A DNA stretch of 13,870 bases from an uncultured Oscillospiraceae bacterium (GCA_902492455.1 CABULH010000040.1:1-13870); one strand, 5' to 3'. Positions 1 through 7,540 are shown, counted from the first letter of the stretch. Notes: generated from the sequence alone by a model not told the origin. Program-made: numbers and translations.

Positions 1-2
1 AG

Positions 3-53
3 GCCCGGGCCGCCAAGGAAGCCGAGGCTCAGGTAGAGGGCCAGGAGGCCTGA
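3..53 (+). CDS. C-terminal tail of an upstream gene (partial)
   Basis: The window opens inside an open frame that reads ARAAKEAEAQVEGQEA and ends at a TGA at 51-53. The tail is rich in Ala, Glu and charged residues, as in small soluble or helical proteins. It lies just upstream of the metal ATPase and is followed by an intrinsic terminator, which suits the end of a real gene. Small heavy-metal-associated proteins often precede ATPases of this type, but 16 residues cannot show that. The product is unknown. Confidence 0.45.
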   Translation, partial: ARAAKEAEAQVEGQEA

Positions 54-63
54 AAGACTGCGG

Positions 64-90
64 AAGGGAGCCGGTAGCGGCTCCCTTTTT
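64..90 (+). terminator. intrinsic terminator or attenuator before the P-type ATPase
   Basis: GGGAGCCG (66-73) and CGGCTCCC (78-85) form a perfect 8-bp stem with a GTAG loop. AA upstream and TT downstream extend it, and five T residues follow (86-90). It ends only 19 nt before the ATPase ATG and 6 nt before its ribosome binding site, so no promoter fits between them. The ATPase must be reached by readthrough or regulated antitermination. Confidence 0.8.
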
Positions 91-109
91 CCATGAGGAG
101 AGATTTTTG

Positions 110-2197
110 ATGAAAGCGACCATCGTACACGAGAGCCGAGGCCGGATGCGCCTGCGGCTGAGGCAGAAAACTATGACCTTCCGCCAAGCGGACCTGCTGG
201 AGACCTGGCTGAAGGCCCAGTCCTGGACCAAAGAGGCGGTCGTCCATGAGCGTACCTGCTGCGTCATTGTGGCTTATGCGGGTGAGCGGGAAACCGTCCT
301 CTCCGCTATCGGCGGCTTCACCTGGACCAAGGCAGAGGAGTCAGTTACCCTTCCCAGTCACAGTATCCGGGAACTGAACCGGGAATTTCAGGAGAAACTG
401 GTGGGCAAGGTGCTGATGAAGGGGGCCGCCGCCCTGTTCCTGCCCGCTCCGCTGCGGGTTGCCCGGGTAATCTGGCATATGGCGCCCTTTCTCCATAAGG
501 GTTTCCGTTGCCTGAGCCGAGGGAAAATCAAGGTAGAGCTGCTGGATGCCCTGTCCATCGGGATCTCTGTGGGCCGCCGGGACTTCGGCACTGCCGGTAT
601 GGTGATGTTCCTGCTGGAGATCGGCGAGCTGTTGGAGGACTGGACGAGGAAGAAGTCTGTGGCCGACCTGGCGGAGAGCCTGTCCCTCCATGTGGATCGG
701 GTGTGGTTGAAAACAGAGGCCGGCGAGGTACTCACCCCCATCGGCCAGATCCAGCCCGGTGACCGGGTGGTGATCCGGGCCGGGGGTGTCATTCCCCTGG
801 ACGGCGTGGTAGCGGAAGGAGAGATCACCGTCAATCAGGCCTCCCTCACTGGCGAGTCCGTCCCTGTGGCCAAACGGCCCGGCGGTGCGGTCTACGCCGG
901 CACCGTGGTGGAGGAGGGCGAGTGCGTCCTGGAGGTGAAACAGGCATCCGGCCAGGGACGCTACGACCAGATCGTGGAGATGATCCAGCGATCCGAGCAG
1001 ATGAAGTCCGCCGCCGAGGCCAAGGCATCCAGTTTGGCGGATCGGCTGGTGCCCTATACCTTTGCCGGGAGCCTGTTGAGCCTGGTACTCACCCGGAATG
1101 TGACACGGGCCCTGTCGGTGCTGATGGTGGACTTTTCCTGCGCCCTGAAACTGGCCATGCCCCTGGCCGTGCTCTCCGCCATGCGGGAGGCAGGGCGGGA
1201 ACACATCACCGTCAAGGGCGGCAAGTTCCTGGAGGCAGTGGCCAAAGCGGACACCATCGTCTTTGACAAGACCGGCACTCTCACCCACGCTTGCCCCCGG
1301 GTGGCGAAGATCGTCCCTTTCAACGGAAAAGATGAGGCGGAGATGCTCCGCCTGGCTGCCTGTTTGGAGGAGCACTTCCCCCACTCCATGGCCAACGCAG
1401 TGGTGGAGGAAGCCAGATGCCAGGGACTTCGCCATGAGGAGCGCCACGCCAAGGTGGAGTATCTGGTAGCCCATGGTATCGCCAGTTCGGTGGATGGGGA
1501 GCAGGTGCGCATCGGCAGCGCCCACTTCATCTTTGAAGATGAAAAGTGCGTGATTCCGGAGGGGGAGCAAGAGAAGTTCGACGCACTGTCCCCGGAGTTC
1601 TCTCAGTTGTATCTCGCCATCGAAGGAGTGCTTTCGGCCGTGATCTGTATCTCCGATCCCCTGCGGGAGGAGGCGAAGGACGTGCTTTCCGCCCTGCGGG
1701 GCTTGGGTGTGAAAAACGCCGTCATGCTCACCGGGGACAGCCCCCGCACCGCAGCCGCCATCGCGGTACAGCTGGGAGTTGACGATTTCCAGGCCGGAGT
1801 GCTTCCGGCGGACAAGGCGGACTATTTAGCCGCCCTCCGGCGGGAGGGTCACACTGTTCTCATGGTAGGGGACGGCATAAACGACTCCCCGGCTCTCTCC
1901 GAGGCGGACGCGGGCATCGCCATCAGCGACGGGGCGGCCATCGCCCGGGAGATCGCCGACATCACCATCGCCGCCGACAGCCTGTGGGAGCTGGTGCGGC
2001 TGCGCCAGATGTCCATGGACCTGATGCACCGCATCCAGAACAACTACCGCTTCGTCATCGGTTTTAACGGAGCGCTCATCGGCCTTGGTGTGGTAGGCAT
2101 CCTGACCCCCGCCACTTCCGCTATGCTCCATAACCTGTCCACTCTTGGGGTGAGCCTCCACAGCATGAGCGCCCTGCCCATGTCCAAAACAGAATAA
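110..2197 (+). CDS. heavy-metal translocating P1B-type ATPase with a variant metal-site motif
   Basis: A 695-aa membrane pump expected to move a transition metal across the cytoplasmic membrane using ATP. The ATG at 110 is chosen because AGGAGAG (97-102) lies 7 nt upstream; an in-frame TTG at 107 is less likely. Residues 1-72 resemble a small alpha/beta HMA-like domain without a CxxC metal pair. Hydrophobic segments occur around 100-185 and 315-360. The actuator motif TGES is at 247-250, the phosphorylated Asp is D386 in DKTGT, TGDS is at 541-544 and GDGINDSP at 587-594. The usual CPC motif of the metal-binding helix is replaced by Ser-Cys-Ala (343-345, followed by LKLAMP). The usual HP dipeptide of the nucleotide domain reads HS (425-426, within HFPHS). 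The C-terminus has two hydrophobic stretches with HNLSTLGVSLHS, which may add metal ligands. The family is certain; the metal is not determinable from sequence. Confidence 0.93.
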   Translation: MKATIVHESRGRMRLRLRQKTMTFRQADLLETWLKAQSWTKEAVVHERTCCVIVAYAGERETVLSAIGGFTWTKAEESVTLPSHSIRELNREFQEKLVGKVLMKGAAALFLPAPLRVARVIWHMAPFLHKGFRCLSRGKIKVELLDALSIGISVGRRDFGTAGMVMFLLEIGELLEDWTRKKSVADLAESLSLHVDRVWLKTEAGEVLTPIGQIQPGDRVVIRAGGVIPLDGVVAEGEITVNQASLTGESVPVAKRPGGAVYAGTVVEEGECVLEVKQASGQGRYDQIVEMIQRSEQMKSAAEAKASSLADRLVPYTFAGSLLSLVLTRNVTRALSVLMVDFSCALKLAMPLAVLSAMREAGREHITVKGGKFLEAVAKADTIVFDKTGTLTHACPRVAKIVPFNGKDEAEMLRLAACLEEHFPHSMANAVVEEARCQGLRHEERHAKVEYLVAHGIASSVDGEQVRIGSAHFIFEDEKCVIPEGEQEKFDALSPEFSQLYLAIEGVLSAVICISDPLREEAKDVLSALRGLGVKNAVMLTGDSPRTAAAIAVQLGVDDFQAGVLPADKADYLAALRREGHTVLMVGDGINDSPALSEADAGIAISDGAAIAREIADITIAADSLWELVRLRQMSMDLMHRIQNNYRFVIGFNGALIGLGVVGILTPATSAMLHNLSTLGVSLHSMSALPMSKTE

Positions 2198-2210
2198 CGT
2201 ACCCAGACAG

Positions 2211-2238
2211 AGCCCGGCGCGTTTGCACCGGGCTTTTT
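2211..2238 (+). terminator. intrinsic terminator after the P-type ATPase
   Basis: AGCCCGG and CCGGGCT pair, extended by GC/GC around a C-A mismatch, with a GTTT loop. A run of T residues continues to 2238. It starts 13 nt after the ATPase stop codon and separates that gene from the tetR promoter. Confidence 0.88.
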
Positions 2239-2249
2239 CAATCTGTCTA

Positions 2250-2304
2250 TTGACAAATGCTCCCGTCAGCCGTATTATAACGATGTTATATCACACTGTT
2301 ATAA
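2250..2304 (+). promoter_or_regulatory. tetR promoter with overlapping palindromic operator
   Basis: TTGACA (2250-2255) and TATTAT (2273-2278) are 17 bp apart, a near-consensus sigma-A promoter. A perfect inverted repeat, TATAAC (2276-2281) GAT GTTATA (2285-2290), overlaps the -10 box and likely start point. A further GTTATAA (2298-2304) runs into the Shine-Dalgarno sequence. This is a typical position for autorepression by the TetR-family protein encoded just downstream; who binds it is inference. Confidence 0.8.
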
Positions 2305-2316
2305 GGAGGCTGACTC

Positions 2317-2934
2317 ATGGAAGAGAGGACCTCTGCCACTCTGAAAAAAATCCAGGAAGCTGCGTTGGCGGAGTTCCTGGATAAAGGATTTCAAGGGGCA
2401 TCCCTGCGGCAGATCGTGAAGAACACCGGGGTGACTACTGGGGCCTTCTACGGCTATTTCTCCAGCAAGGAAGCCCTGTTCAACGCCCTGGTGGAGCCCC
2501 ACGCCGCCGCCCTCATGGGCAAGTTCATGGAGGCTCAGATTTCCTTTGCCGAGTTGCCTGAGGAAGAACAGCCATCCCACATGGGTGTGGAATCCGGGAG
2601 TTATCTGGACTGGATGGTGGACTATATCTGCCAGCACCGGGAGCCGGTAAAGCTGCTCCTCACCCGCTCGGAGGGCACCAGCTACGAGCACTTCGTCCAT
2701 AACATGGTGGAGGTGGAGGTAGAATACACCCTCCAGTACATGGAGGTACTCCGTCGCCTGGGGAAGGACATTCCTGTGCTGGACAAATCCCTATGTCACA
2801 TCATCGCCAGCGGGATGATGAGCGGCATCTTCGAGATCGTGATCCACGATATGCCCCGGGAGCAGGCCTTGCGGGACGTGGATCAACTCCGCGATTTCTA
2901 CACTGCCGGATGGCTGAAATTGATGGGGGCTTGA
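2317..2934 (+). CDS. TetR/AcrR-family transcriptional regulator
   Basis: A 205-aa one-component repressor. Residues 8-52 form the TetR-type DNA-binding domain, recognisable from the ALAEFLDKGFQGASLRQI helix and TTGAFYGYFSSKEAL recognition region. The remaining 150 residues are a helical ligand-binding and dimerisation domain with no assignable ligand. ATG at 2317 has AAGGAGG at 2303-2309, 7 nt upstream. The gene lies 61 bp before the two ABC transporter genes in the same direction, so it probably controls itself and perhaps them. The palindromes at the two promoters differ, so control of the ABC genes by this protein is not assured. Confidence 0.92.
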   Translation: MEERTSATLKKIQEAALAEFLDKGFQGASLRQIVKNTGVTTGAFYGYFSSKEALFNALVEPHAAALMGKFMEAQISFAELPEEEQPSHMGVESGSYLDWMVDYICQHREPVKLLLTRSEGTSYEHFVHNMVEVEVEYTLQYMEVLRRLGKDIPVLDKSLCHIIASGMMSGIFEIVIHDMPREQALRDVDQLRDFYTAGWLKLMGA

Positions 2935-2978
2935 CCCCTATCTTTTTTGGATATAAGTTAGCAATAACTAACTATTTT
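2931..2978 (+). promoter_or_regulatory. candidate promoter and operator of the ABC transporter pair
   Basis: An inverted repeat with perfect arms, AGTTAG (2956-2961) and CTAACT (2968-2973), has 6 bp between the arms. A possible -10 TATAAG (2952-2957) overlaps its left arm. A TTGACC (2931-2936), overlapping the tetR stop codon, could be the -35 at a short 15-bp spacing. The repeat matches 13 of 19 positions of the DtxR/IdeR iron-box consensus TTAGGTTAGCCTAACCTAA when aligned on GTTAGC. The symmetry is seen directly; the regulator is inference. Confidence 0.55.
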
Positions 2979-2995
2979 AACAAGGAGGGATCACT

Positions 2996-4780
2996 TTGAA
3001 ACAAAAGAAACCAAGCAGCCTGACCCGCATCTTGGGCTATGCGGGCGAGCACAAAAACCTGACGATCCTGGGCTGTATCCTGTCCGCCCTGTCGGCGGTG
3101 CTGGGGCTGGCGCCCTACCTGTGTGTCTGGCTGGTGGCCAGGAGCATACTGGCCGCCTGGCCCAGCCTGGACGGGGCCGGGGATCTGGGCCGTTTTGGCT
3201 GGATGGCGGTGTGGACTGCCGTTGGCAGCATCCTGCTGTACTTTGCCGCCCTTATGTCCACCCATATCGCAGCCTTCCGCACCGCCCGGAACATCCGGCG
3301 GGCTGCCATGACCCATGTGCTGAAGCTCCCCCTGGGCTTTTTTACCGGGAATCAGTCGGGGCGGCTGCGCAAGCTCATCGACGACAACGCCGGGCTCACA
3401 GAGGACCTGCTGGCCCACAAGCTACCTGACTTGGCCGCCACGGCGGTGACGCCCATCGCCGCCATCGTCGTGCTCTTCCTCTTTGACTGGCGGATGGGCC
3501 TTTTGTGTTTGTTCACCATGGTGCTGGCTTTGCTGTCCATGTGCCTGATGATGGGCGGCAAGAATGCCGGCTTCTTCCACCGCTATCAAAAGGAGATCGA
3601 GCGTATGAGTGGCGAGGCGGTGGAGTATGTCCGGGGCATTCCGGTGGTAAAGATGTTCCAGCAGACGATCTACTCCTTCAAGGCCTTCTACGCCGCCATT
3701 CAGGATTACAGCAACCTGGCCAGTCAGTACGCCATGAGCTGTCGGACAGGCCAAACCTGCTTCCTCACCTTCATCAACGGTGCCTTCGCCCTGCTGATCC
3801 CGGCGGTGCTGCTGATCGCCTCCGGCGGAGATGTGCGCACAGCGCTGGTGAATTTTATCTTCTACGCCCTGTTCGCCCCCGCCTGCGGCCAGATGATCAA
3901 CCGCATCATGTATATGAGCGAGGCCGTGATGGAGGCCGACGAAGCCATCGGCCGTCTGGACGAGATCCTGAGCCAGCAACCTATGGAGGAGCCGAAGGTC
4001 CAAAAGAGGCCGGTCAACGACGCCGTGACCTTTGACCATGTGACCTTTACCTATCCCGGCGCCAGCCGGCCCGCGCTGGAGGATGTGAGCTTTTCTGTCC
4101 GGCCCGGTGAAGTGGTGGCTCTGGTGGGGCCCTCCGGCGGGGGTAAGACCACCGCGGCGAGCCTGATCCCCCGGTTCTGGGATGTGGACAGCGGCAGCGT
4201 CACCGTGGGCGGCGCGGACGTGCGGGAGCTGGACAGCGCCGCCCTCATGGGGCAGGTGGCCTTTGTGTTCCAGGATACCCGGCTGTTCAAGGAGAGCTTG
4301 CTGGAAAATATCCGGGCTGCCCGGACGGACGCATCCCGGGAGGAGGTGCTTGCTGCCGCTCATGCCGCCCAGTGCGATGACATTCTGGAAAAACTGCCCC
4401 AGGGGCTGGATACGGTGGTGGGCGCCAGGGGCGTCTATCTCTCCGGCGGGGAGCAGCAGCGCATCGCCCTGGCCCGGGCCATTTTGAAGGACGCTCCTAT
4501 CGTGGTGCTGGACGAGGCCACCGCCTTCGCCGACCCGGAGAACGAGCATCAGATCCAAAAGGCCTTTGAGACCCTGACCCGGAACAAAACGGTTCTGATG
4601 ATCGCCCACCGGCTGTCCACGGTGCAGAATGCGGACAACATCATCGTCTTAAACGAAGGAAAGATCGCGGAACAGGGCAGCCACAGCGCTCTATTGGAGA
4701 AAAACGGCGTCTACGCCGCCATGTGGGCGGACTATCAGCGCAGCGCCCAGTGGAAGGTTGGAAAGGAGGCAGCGGTATGA
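2996..4780 (+). CDS. ABC transporter, fused membrane and ATPase domains (subunit 1)
   Basis: A 594-aa half-transporter of the type IV (ABCB-like) fold. It starts at TTG 2996, with AAGGAGG (2982-2988) 7 nt upstream and no in-frame ATG nearby. Residues 1-330 hold about six membrane helices. The nucleotide-binding domain has Walker A GPSGGGKTT (378-386), signature LSGGEQQR (482-489), Walker B with D506 and catalytic E507, and switch His538. The sequence after the catalytic Glu is ATAFADPENE rather than the usual ATASLD. Its stop overlaps the start of a second half-transporter, so the two very likely form a heterodimer. Such pairs include drug or peptide exporters and the siderophore importers IrtAB and YbtPQ. 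The iron-box-like operator and neighbouring metal ATPase favour metal or siderophore traffic, which is inference. Confidence 0.93.
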   Translation: MKQKKPSSLTRILGYAGEHKNLTILGCILSALSAVLGLAPYLCVWLVARSILAAWPSLDGAGDLGRFGWMAVWTAVGSILLYFAALMSTHIAAFRTARNIRRAAMTHVLKLPLGFFTGNQSGRLRKLIDDNAGLTEDLLAHKLPDLAATAVTPIAAIVVLFLFDWRMGLLCLFTMVLALLSMCLMMGGKNAGFFHRYQKEIERMSGEAVEYVRGIPVVKMFQQTIYSFKAFYAAIQDYSNLASQYAMSCRTGQTCFLTFINGAFALLIPAVLLIASGGDVRTALVNFIFYALFAPACGQMINRIMYMSEAVMEADEAIGRLDEILSQQPMEEPKVQKRPVNDAVTFDHVTFTYPGASRPALEDVSFSVRPGEVVALVGPSGGGKTTAASLIPRFWDVDSGSVTVGGADVRELDSAALMGQVAFVFQDTRLFKESLLENIRAARTDASREEVLAAAHAAQCDDILEKLPQGLDTVVGARGVYLSGGEQQRIALARAILKDAPIVVLDEATAFADPENEHQIQKAFETLTRNKTVLMIAHRLSTVQNADNIIVLNEGKIAEQGSHSALLEKNGVYAAMWADYQRSAQWKVGKEAAV

Positions 4781-6531
4781 CGAAGAAATTACAGCACATC
4801 TTCGCCCTCAGTGAGAAGGGGGCAAAGGATCTGGTGAAGGCCGTATTCTGGTGCTTTGTGTGCAATCTGGCTCTCATGTTCCCCGTCGGGGCGGTTCTGT
4901 TCACGGTCCAGCATCTGCTGGGCTGTCTGGAGGGCGGCAGCGACCCCATGGAGGGGTTCTGGACCTATGTGGGCTTTGCCCTGGCGGTGCTCCTCCTGCT
5001 GTTCGTCCTCCACTGGTTCCAGTACGCCTCTCTCTACATCGCCACCTACCGGGAGAGTGCCAACCGCCGGGTGAGCCTGGCGGAGACCCTGCGCAGACTC
5101 CCCCTGTCCTTTTTCGGAAACCGTGATCTCAGCGACTTGACCTCCACCATGATTGCCGACTGCTCCAGTCTGGACCAGATGTTCTCCCACTATGTGCCCC
5201 AGCTGTTTGCCTCCATCGGCTCCACGCTGGTGATCGGGGTGTGTATGTTTGCCTGCGACTGGCGCATGGCCCTGGCGGTGCTGTGGGTGGTGCCCGTGGC
5301 GGTGGCGCTGACGGCGGGCTCCAAAAAAATCCAGGATGCCTTCGGAACGAAAAACATCCTGAACAAGCGGGCGGTGGCCGACTGCATCCAGGAGGGCCTG
5401 GAGACCATCCGGGACATCAAGGCCTGCCACCGGGAGGAGCGGTATCTTGGCGATCTGGAGGCAAAGCTGTCCGCTATGGAGGGCAGCTCCATCCGCTCCG
5501 AACTGGCCACCGGCGTGTTCGTGTGCTCCGCTCAGGCCTTCCTGCGGCTGGGGCTTGCCACCACGGTGCTCACCGGCGGGGCACTGCTGCTGGCCGGGGA
5601 GCTCTCCTTCCTCTATTTCCTGGGCTTCCTGTTCGCCGCTGCCTGGCTGTATGATCCTCTGGGGGTGGTACTCCAGAATATCGCCGCCACCTTCAACACC
5701 AAGCTGCAAATTGAACGGATGCGCTCTATTCTGGAACAGCCGGTGCAGACAGGAACAGAGAACTTCCACCCCGACCGATACGACATCACCTTTGACCATG
5801 TCTCCTTTGCCTACCGGGAGGGAGCAGGGGTGTTGGAAGATGTGAGCTTCACCGCCCGCCAGGGGGAGGTCACCGCCCTGATCGGCCCCTCCGGCGGCGG
5901 AAAATCCACCGCCTGCAGGCTGGCTGCCCGATTCTGGGATGTCACCGGCGGGAAGGTGTCCCTGGGCGGAACGGACGTGTCCACGGTGGACCCGGAAACC
6001 CTCCTGCGCTCCAACTCTATGGTGTTCCAGGATGTGGTGCTGTTCCGGGACACGGTGATGGAGAACATCCGCTTGGGCCGCCGGGGTGCCACCGATGAGG
6101 AGGTGCTGGAGGCCGCCAAGGCCGCCCAATGCGATGAATTCATCTGTCGGCTGCTCCAGGGCTACCAGACGGTGATCGGCGAGAACGGCTCCACCCTTTC
6201 CGGCGGGGAGCGGCAGCGGATCTCCATCGCCCGGGCACTTCTAAAGGACGCGCCGGTGGTGCTGCTGGACGAGGCCACCGCCAGCCTGGACGTGGAGAAC
6301 GAGAGCGCCGTCCAAACCGCCCTCTCCCGCCTACTCCGGGGTAAAACGGTACTGGTCATAGCCCACCGGATGCGTACCGTGGCGGGAGCCGACCACATTG
6401 TGGTGCTGGAGGACGGCCATGTGGTTCAGCAGGGCACCCCGGCGGAGCTGATGGAGCAGGGAGGCCTCTACCGCCGTATGGTGGAGCTCCAGAGCGAGAG
6501 CGCCCAGTGGCGGCTGTTATGTAAGAAATAA
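4777..6531 (+). CDS. ABC transporter, fused membrane and ATPase domains (subunit 2)
   Basis: A 584-aa partner half-transporter. ATG 4777 overlaps the subunit 1 stop as ATGA and has AAAGGAGG (4762-4769) 7 nt upstream; a longer upstream frame was rejected. About six membrane helices occupy residues 20-300. The nucleotide-binding domain shows Walker A GPSGGGKST (370-378), signature LSGGERQR (474-481), Walker B D498 and E499 followed by ATASLD, and switch His530. Both subunits keep a catalytic Glu and intact signature, so neither ATP site is obviously degenerate. Translational coupling implies equal synthesis for a heterodimer. The substrate is unknown; see subunit 1 for the metal or siderophore argument. 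Confidence 0.93.
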   Translation: MTKKLQHIFALSEKGAKDLVKAVFWCFVCNLALMFPVGAVLFTVQHLLGCLEGGSDPMEGFWTYVGFALAVLLLLFVLHWFQYASLYIATYRESANRRVSLAETLRRLPLSFFGNRDLSDLTSTMIADCSSLDQMFSHYVPQLFASIGSTLVIGVCMFACDWRMALAVLWVVPVAVALTAGSKKIQDAFGTKNILNKRAVADCIQEGLETIRDIKACHREERYLGDLEAKLSAMEGSSIRSELATGVFVCSAQAFLRLGLATTVLTGGALLLAGELSFLYFLGFLFAAAWLYDPLGVVLQNIAATFNTKLQIERMRSILEQPVQTGTENFHPDRYDITFDHVSFAYREGAGVLEDVSFTARQGEVTALIGPSGGGKSTACRLAARFWDVTGGKVSLGGTDVSTVDPETLLRSNSMVFQDVVLFRDTVMENIRLGRRGATDEEVLEAAKAAQCDEFICRLLQGYQTVIGENGSTLSGGERQRISIARALLKDAPVVLLDEATASLDVENESAVQTALSRLLRGKTVLVIAHRMRTVAGADHIVVLEDGHVVQQGTPAELMEQGGLYRRMVELQSESAQWRLLCKK

Positions 6532-6539
6532 AGCAGAAC

Positions 6540-6585
6540 GACTGACGGGCGGCTCCCAATCATGGGTGCCATCCGTCAGTCGGTC
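6540..6585 (+). terminator. stem-loop, probable terminator of the ABC operon
   Basis: GACTGACGG (6540-6548) pairs with CCGTCAGTC (6573-6581), with an inner GGC-CCC/GGG-GCC stem and an AATCAT loop. It starts 9 nt after the ABC subunit 2 stop. The T stretch (GTTTT) begins several bases after the stem, so it is weaker than a classic intrinsic terminator. Confidence 0.6.
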
Positions 6586-6612
6586 TGTTTTCAATGATTT
6601 GCCCCATACATA

Positions 6613-6657
6613 GCATAAGCCCCATAGGTTCACATTGTGTACCTATGGGGCTTATGC
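6613..6657. repeat. 17-bp perfect inverted repeat (large hairpin)
   Basis: Positions 6613-6629 and 6641-6657 are exact reverse complements. The 11-base loop can itself close with CAC/GTG. There is no T run on either strand, so it is not a typical terminator. GCCCCATA at 6601-6608 repeats part of the left arm. It could be a protein-binding or replication or transfer-related hairpin, or a scar of a small repeat element. The rest of 6658-6803 is AT-rich with nothing else I can name. Confidence 0.7.
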
Positions 6658-6803
6658 CTTTACCTGTCTCTTTTTGTTTGGCGGAGTTGCAGTAAGAAGT
6701 TGCGTGCAAGGCGTGCGGGAGAAATATATATAAAGCGCATTAAAACAAACGAACTAAATAAGGCAAAAGGGTTTTGAATTATTAGACGGTACCTTTTTAT
6801 TAT

Positions 6804-7037
6804 ATGCTTGTTTTTCACTCGCTAACGATCATGATCGTGACGGAAGAACTTGCAACACTACTCCATGTAGATAGAAGCACCTATGCGTATTATGAACTTG
6901 GAAAAACAAAGCCGTCGTTTCACACAGTAGCTTGGCTGGCACACTTTTACCAAGTCACCTTAGATGAGCTTCTGACAATAAATTTAAAAAACTTACAGAT
7001 ACCCTTTAGCAATCTATTGACAAAAGATGAACGGTAA
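6804..7037 (+). pseudogene. small XRE-type helix-turn-helix protein, probably frameshifted at the 5' end
   Basis: A 77-aa frame whose residues 12-58 match the second half of a Cro/CI (XRE) domain: TEELATLLHVDRSTYAYYE, GKTKPSFHT and VTLDELL. The start of the domain is missing: the frame begins MLVFHSLTIMIV, with no ribosome binding site before the ATG. Another frame just upstream encodes FSLANDHDR, resembling the usual start of such domains, so a one-base frameshift near 6838 would restore a longer protein. It is either a decayed regulator or a short protein from an unclear start. A strong terminator follows. Confidence 0.55.
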
Positions 7038-7100
7038 TATATAGTAATATTGTAAATAGGTTTGAGTGATTGCTCCTTGAGAGCATTGGTATGAGTTATG

Positions 7101-7140
7101 AGGTCGGATTTATCTAAGAAAGATAAGTCCGACCTTTTTT
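7101..7140 (+). terminator. intrinsic terminator
   Basis: AGGTCGGA-T-TTATCT (7101-7115) pairs with AGATAA-G-TCCGACCT (7121-7135) through a 15-bp stem with one G-T wobble and an AAGAA loop. It ends in six T residues (7135-7140). It would end transcripts from the HTH gene. Confidence 0.92.
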
Positions 7141-7141
7141 A

Positions 7142-7165
7142 GTTCCTGTTCGTAAGATCAGGAAC
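7142..7165. repeat. short hairpin GTTCCTG/CAGGAAC
   Basis: GTTCCTG (7142-7148) and CAGGAAC (7159-7165) are perfect reverse complements, 10 bases apart. They follow the preceding terminator directly and have no T run. The function is unknown. Confidence 0.4.
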
Positions 7166-7230
7166 ATCAAGCGAAAGATTCTAACCCAACGCAAGGCACA
7201 CTATATATAGAAAATATTTCGGAATATATA

Positions 7231-7259
7231 TTGACAAACACAATATATTGTGCTATATT
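7231..7259 (+). promoter_or_regulatory. strong promoter with a palindromic operator in the spacer
   Basis: TTGACA (7231-7236) and TATATT (7254-7259) are separated by 17 bp, with a TGC extended -10 element. The spacer contains the perfect 14-bp palindrome CACAATATATTGTG (7239-7252), ideally placed for a dimeric repressor. Transcription should begin near 7266. No protein-coding gene follows within 900 bases; a folded RNA region does. Confidence 0.85.
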
Positions 7260-7265
7260 ATGGCT

Positions 7266-7522
7266 GTAACTGATTTTTGTGCCTTGCCGCTTTACCAGTG
7301 GCATTGCATACGTTGTTAAGTTTGTACGTTGTTCGACAGATGGGTAATGCCAATTCACTGTCGTGTTTTGAGTAACCGGTGGGCATTCATCGGCCTCAGC
7401 GCCATGAGCGCAGTTGAGAATGAAAACACCGCAGGGATAGTGTGCCCTACGGGAATCCATGAAATGAAAACTGGCTGTAAAGGCCGCAAAACCGTGAAAG
7501 AGATTGGTTTTGCGGCCTTTTT
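7266..7522 (+). ncRNA. candidate structured RNA or attenuator leader
   Basis: About 257 nt lie between a strong promoter and a strong terminator with no credible coding frame. Pairings seen: TGGCATT (7299-7305) with AATGCCA (7346-7352); CGACAG (7334-7339) with CTGTCG (7358-7363), which crosses the former and makes either a pseudoknot or a switch; GTGTTTT (7363-7369) with AAAACAC (7423-7429). The last encloses two hairpins, CCGGTG/CATCGG (7376-7393) and CTCAGCGC/GCGC-TGAG (7395-7418). A further stem AGGG/CCCT lies at 7433-7448. The multi-branch shape with a closing terminator suits an autonomous small RNA or a riboregulatory leader. No known RNA class is recognised. Confidence 0.6.
7482..7522 (+). 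terminator. intrinsic terminator of the structured RNA
   Basis: GGCCGCAAAACC (7482-7493) pairs perfectly with GGTTTTGCGGCC (7506-7517). Five T residues follow (7518-7522). It could act as a full terminator or as the attenuator of a longer transcript reaching the recombinase genes. Confidence 0.93.
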
Positions 7523-7540
7523 CTGTCTGAAAATAAGCAA

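Noticed and set aside
341..1570. 409-aa antisense frame within the P-type ATPase
   Set aside because: Shadow frame of a GC-rich gene, His/Gly/Gln-rich without a domain; the same applies to antisense frames at 3422-4609 and 4789-6129.
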